From NCBI GenBank assembly GCA_028276205.1, contig JAPYWU010000053.1:1-8756 (forward strand): a stretch of 8,756 nt of DNA, in the 5' to 3' direction. Under the pieces are notes generated by a model that had not been told where the DNA came from, searched no databases, and saw only the letters and a program-made list of their open reading frames with translations. A program made the position numbers and the translations under genes. The DNA is from Dictyoglomaceae bacterium (GTDB taxonomy: Bacteria; Dictyoglomota; Dictyoglomia; Dictyoglomales; Dictyoglomaceae). Each line of letters begins with the position of its first letter. The stretch's first letter is position 1. Shown piece after piece: positions 5,618-8,756 of this stretch.

Positions 5618-8600
5618 ATGGAAGCAGTATTTAGGAATCTTTGTCCAAACTGTGGTGGAGATATATCTTCAGAAAGACTTCTTGAAGGGCTTCCCTGCGA
5701 AAATTGTATGCCTGAGAAAGGAGACAGGGAAGCCCTTTGTAATTTGACATCTCTTAGAGGTCTAAAGGATTATTGTAAGCTAAAGGATGAGTACGAAAAA
5801 TGGGAAGAAATATTTAGGAATTTTGTTGGATTTTATCCATGGGAATTACAGAAATTCTGGGCAAGGAAACTCCTTCTTGGTAGATCTTTTGCTCTTCTTG
5901 CTCCAACAGGTATAGGTAAAACATCCTTAGGGCTTGCATCTTCCATATACTTTGCTAAGAAGGGTAAAAAGTCCTATATTATTCTTCCTACAAGGCTTTT
6001 AATACTTCAAAGTTATGAAAAGTTGAAGGGTAAGGTAAGTGAAAAAGACCTTTTAGTTTTTGGTCTTGATGAAACTAAGAAGGAAAAGGAAGAAAAAAGG
6101 GAAAGGCTTATTAATGGTGATTTTAAAATCCTTATTACGACCTCTATGTTTCTTTATAAAAATGTGGATATAATTCCTCGAGATTTTTCTTTTATATTTG
6201 TAGATGATGTAGACTCTTTTCTGAAAACTGCGAAAAATATTGATAAGGCATTGTATCTTTTAGGTTTTACTGAGGAAGATATAGAGAAAACTTTAAAGTA
6301 TATTAAACTTAGAAGGAATTATAGTGAAGAAAATCAAGAAGAGATAAAAACTCTTCAAGAAGAGATACGAAAGATAGCCAAAAAAACAAAAGGTGTAATG
6401 GTAGTGTCTTCTGCTACCAGTAATCCAAGATCGGAAAGGATAAGGTTGTTTAAAGAGCTTTTATCTTTTGATGTGGGTAGGCCTGTGTTTTATTTGAGAA
6501 ATGTGGAAGATGTTTATGAAGAGGTGGATGATTTGGATGAGATTCTTATTGAAAGGGTTAAGAGATTTGGAAAGGGTGGATTAGTATTCTTGTCATCGGA
6601 TTTTGGAAGGGAGCATATTGATAGAATAAAGAATCTTTTAAGTCAAAATAATATTTCTTGTGAATCTTATGATAATCTTACAGAAGAGGTCTTAGAGGAT
6701 TATAGACAAGGTAAAATACAAGTTCTTATTGGTATATCCTCTTATAGAAATCCTTTAGCAAGAGGACTTGATCTTCCTGAAATTATTAGATATGCAATTT
6801 TTTACGGTGTACCTAAAATTTCAGTAAATCTTGATCTGGAAGGCAATGTAAAGCATTTGCTTTTAGCCTTATCCTCTTTAAGACCACTTATTGCAAGGGA
6901 TAAAAATCTTGAAAAACACATAGCTACTGTTGATAGATGGTTAAAAACTTTAAATAGGTATTCCAACATGATAAATCCTCCAAAGGATAAAGTAGACGAA
7001 TTAAGAGATAATATAAAAAGATTTATTCTTTCAGAAGAAATATATCAAAAGATAAATACATCTGATGATATCTCAATTAGAGAGGAAGATGGAAAATGGT
7101 CTCTTGTAGTAGCTGATATTACGGGCTATTTGCAAGCATCAGGTAGAACCTCAAGGTTGTATGTAGGAGGAATATCAAAAGGATTAAGTTATATACTTGT
7201 GGATGATAGGAAGGTATTTAATAACCTGATAAGAAAAGCACGCTGGTGGTTTAGTTCAGATATAGTTTTTAAGAATGCAAATACAGTAGATATAGATAAG
7301 ATCCTACAAGAGATAGATGAGGATCGGGTAAGGATTAGAAGAAGAGAGGGAAGAAGAGATGACTTCCTAAGACCTGTAATGGTGATTGTGGAATCTCCTC
7401 ATAAGGCAAGAACTATAGCAAATTTCTTTGGAAAACCTATTTCCAGAAATATAGATGGTCAGGAACTCTATGAGGTTATAACAGAAGATAAATACTTGGT
7501 TATTACATCATCCTTTGGACATATTTTTGATTTAAATAAAGAGATGGGATATTTTGGAGTATTAGAAAATGGAGAGTTTATTCCAGTTTATGAAACGATA
7601 GAAGGGAAAGAAAATATTGTAAATGCGTTAAGGGAAGCCAGTAAAGAGTTTGATCAGATTCTTGTAGCTACCGATCCTGATACTGAAGGAGAAAAAATTT
7701 CATGGGATCTTAAGAATCTTTGTGCTGTTTTTGCTAAGGATATTAAGAGAATGGAATTTCATGAGGTCACAAAGAGAGCAATATTAAATTCTTTAAAAGA
7801 GTTTAGAGATGTAAATGAAAATTTAGTTAAGGCTCAGGTGGTGAGAAGAATATCTGATAGATGGGTAGGATTTGAGCTTTCTCAGCTTATTCAAAGGGTA
7901 TTTTCTCGAAACTATTTATCTGCTGGAAGAGTACAGACTCCAGTTCTTGGTTGGGTAATAGAAAGAGCTAAGGAACATAGTAAAAGGATATATTTGGTAA
8001 TTATTAGGAGAGAGGGATTGGAACTAAGATTTGAATTTGAAAATAAAGAAGAAGCTCAAAAATTCTTTAATTCTTTAACTAAAATAGAGGTATTAAAGGA
8101 AAAGGAAAAGGTTGAAGAAAAGACTCCTTTACCTCCATATACAACGGATGTAATCTTGAAAGATGCATCTGATAGATATAAATTATCAGTTTCAAGAACT
8201 ATGGAAGTTCTTCAGGACCTTTTTGAGAGGGGATTTATTACCTATCATAGAACCGATTCTACCAGAGTATCTGATACAGGAATAAATATAGCTAAAGAAT
8301 ATATAACGGAACAATTTGGGGAAGGGTATTTTAGGGGAAGAACGTGGGGAGAGGGTGGAGCCCATGAATGTATAAGACCTACAAGAGTTCTTGATGTGGA
8401 AGATATTAAATCTATGATATATTCAGGAGAGCTGGAGGGGTTTACTAAGGATCATTTAGTTGTTTATGATCTTATCTTTAAGAGATTTATAGCATCTCAG
8501 ATGAGAAATATTGTACTTAAAGGTTATGATGTCACAATAAAGGCTCTTGATAAGGTACAAAGTATGGAAGTATTTGAAGAGATAATACAAGATGGTTTTA

Positions 8601-8756
8601 ATAAGGTTTTTCCTATAAAAATTGTGAGAATTCCAGAAGGTGAAGTAGATGTGATAAATAATAAATTCTTCTATACTGTACCTAAGGTACCTCTATTTAC
8701 CCAAGGATCCTTAGTAGAAGAAATGAAAAGGAGAGGTCTTGGTAGGCCATCTACTT
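5618..8756 (+). CDS. rgy: Reverse gyrase (helicase-topoisomerase IA fusion), C-terminus outside the window
   Basis: Reverse gyrase uses ATP to introduce positive supercoils and protects DNA at high temperature. I translated 1046 codons without a stop; the family is about 1050-1250 residues, so only the end is missing. Order: N-terminal zinc finger (C9, C12, C27, C30); SF2-like helicase with PWELQ (74-78), Walker A APTGIGKT (95-102), PTR (124-126), DDVD (196-199), SSAT (264-267), RGLDLP (382-387) and QASGRTSR (506-513), with the latch probably in 395-490; then topoisomerase IA from about 587 with VESPHKA (591-597), toprim residues E592, D686, D688 and E690, AGRVQTP (769-775), catalytic Tyr876 in GFITYHRTDS, and AHECIRP (915-921). 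The second zinc finger expected between about 655 and 675 is absent. ATG codons at 5615 and 5618 share the frame. AGAGGAG (5606-5612) is better spaced for 5618; 5615 would overlap the recF TGA by one base. Confidence 0.98.
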   Translation, partial: MEAVFRNLCPNCGGDISSERLLEGLPCENCMPEKGDREALCNLTSLRGLKDYCKLKDEYEKWEEIFRNFVGFYPWELQKFWARKLLLGRSFALLAPTGIGKTSLGLASSIYFAKKGKKSYIILPTRLLILQSYEKLKGKVSEKDLLVFGLDETKKEKEEKRERLINGDFKILITTSMFLYKNVDIIPRDFSFIFVDDVDSFLKTAKNIDKALYLLGFTEEDIEKTLKYIKLRRNYSEENQEEIKTLQEEIRKIAKKTKGVMVVSSATSNPRSERIRLFKELLSFDVGRPVFYLRNVEDVYEEVDDLDEILIERVKRFGKGGLVFLSSDFGREHIDRIKNLLSQNNISCESYDNLTEEVLEDYRQGKIQVLIGISSYRNPLARGLDLPEIIRYAIFYGVPKISVNLDLEGNVKHLLLALSSLRPLIARDKNLEKHIATVDRWLKTLNRYSNMINPPKDKVDELRDNIKRFILSEEIYQKINTSDDISIREEDGKWSLVVADITGYLQASGRTSRLYVGGISKGLSYILVDDRKVFNNLIRKARWWFSSDIVFKNANTVDIDKILQEIDEDRVRIRRREGRRDDFLRPVMVIVESPHKARTIANFFGKPISRNIDGQELYEVITEDKYLVITSSFGHIFDLNKEMGYFGVLENGEFIPVYETIEGKENIVNALREASKEFDQILVATDPDTEGEKISWDLKNLCAVFAKDIKRMEFHEVTKRAILNSLKEFRDVNENLVKAQVVRRISDRWVGFELSQLIQRVFSRNYLSAGRVQTPVLGWVIERAKEHSKRIYLVIIRREGLELRFEFENKEEAQKFFNSLTKIEVLKEKEKVEEKTPLPPYTTDVILKDASDRYKLSVSRTMEVLQDLFERGFITYHRTDSTRVSDTGINIAKEYITEQFGEGYFRGRTWGEGGAHECIRPTRVLDVEDIKSMIYSGELEGFTKDHLVVYDLIFKRFIASQMRNIVLKGYDVTIKALDKVQSMEVFEEIIQDGFNKVFPIKIVRIPEGEVDVINNKFFYTVPKVPLFTQGSLVEEMKRRGLGRPST

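Noticed and set aside
1..8756. Mobile elements, CRISPR arrays, tRNA or rRNA genes, or a new defence system
   Set aside because: No transposase, terminal repeats, regular spacer-repeat pattern or RNA gene is visible; nearly all bases belong to housekeeping or heat-protection genes.

Overview
The window reads as a stretch of chromosome from an AT-rich, thermophilic bacterium. Reverse gyrase, a marker of (hyper)thermophiles, sits beside a bacterial grpE-dnaK-dnaJ operon with a CIRCE operator. Arginine is coded mostly by AGA/AGG and isoleucine often by ATA, as in many thermophiles. An outer-membrane-like beta-strand protein at the left edge and a DnaK without the proteobacterial-type insertion in the ATPase domain fit a deep-branching thermophile. 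My best guess is Dictyoglomus or a close relative; Thermotogota-like lineages are the main alternative. This comes from overall impression, not a database match.

Layout. Positions 1-888 (+) hold the C-terminal 295 codons of a beta-rich, probably outer-membrane or envelope protein ending in Phe. Positions 900-933 form a strong, symmetrical GC-rich hairpin that can terminate transcription from both sides. On the minus strand, read from right to left, come grpE (4416-3907), dnaK (3914-2100) and dnaJ (2098-944). They are packed with an 8-nt overlap and a 1-nt gap, and each downstream Shine-Dalgarno lies inside the preceding gene. Positions 4426-4592 are a compact divergent control region with a CIRCE operator (4441-4467), a leftward promoter for grpE and a rightward promoter for the other operon. 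On the plus strand, a RecF-family ATPase (4593-5615) is directly followed, with touching start and stop codons, by reverse gyrase (5618 to the window end, 1046 codons, C-terminus cut off).

How the genes work together. The leftward operon encodes the whole Hsp70 chaperone machine (nucleotide exchange factor, chaperone, J-protein), apparently repressed by HrcA, whose gene is not in this window. The rightward operon pairs a recombination/replication-repair ATPase with the topoisomerase that adds positive supercoils and protects DNA at high temperature. Protein protection and DNA protection are therefore transcribed back to back from one roughly 170-bp region, which is the most interesting arrangement here. 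I found no undescribed system, mobile element, CRISPR array, tRNA or rRNA. Points worth a second look are the divergent control region, the recF-reverse gyrase coupling, the missing second zinc finger of reverse gyrase, the divergent RecF motifs and the likely correction of the grpE start.
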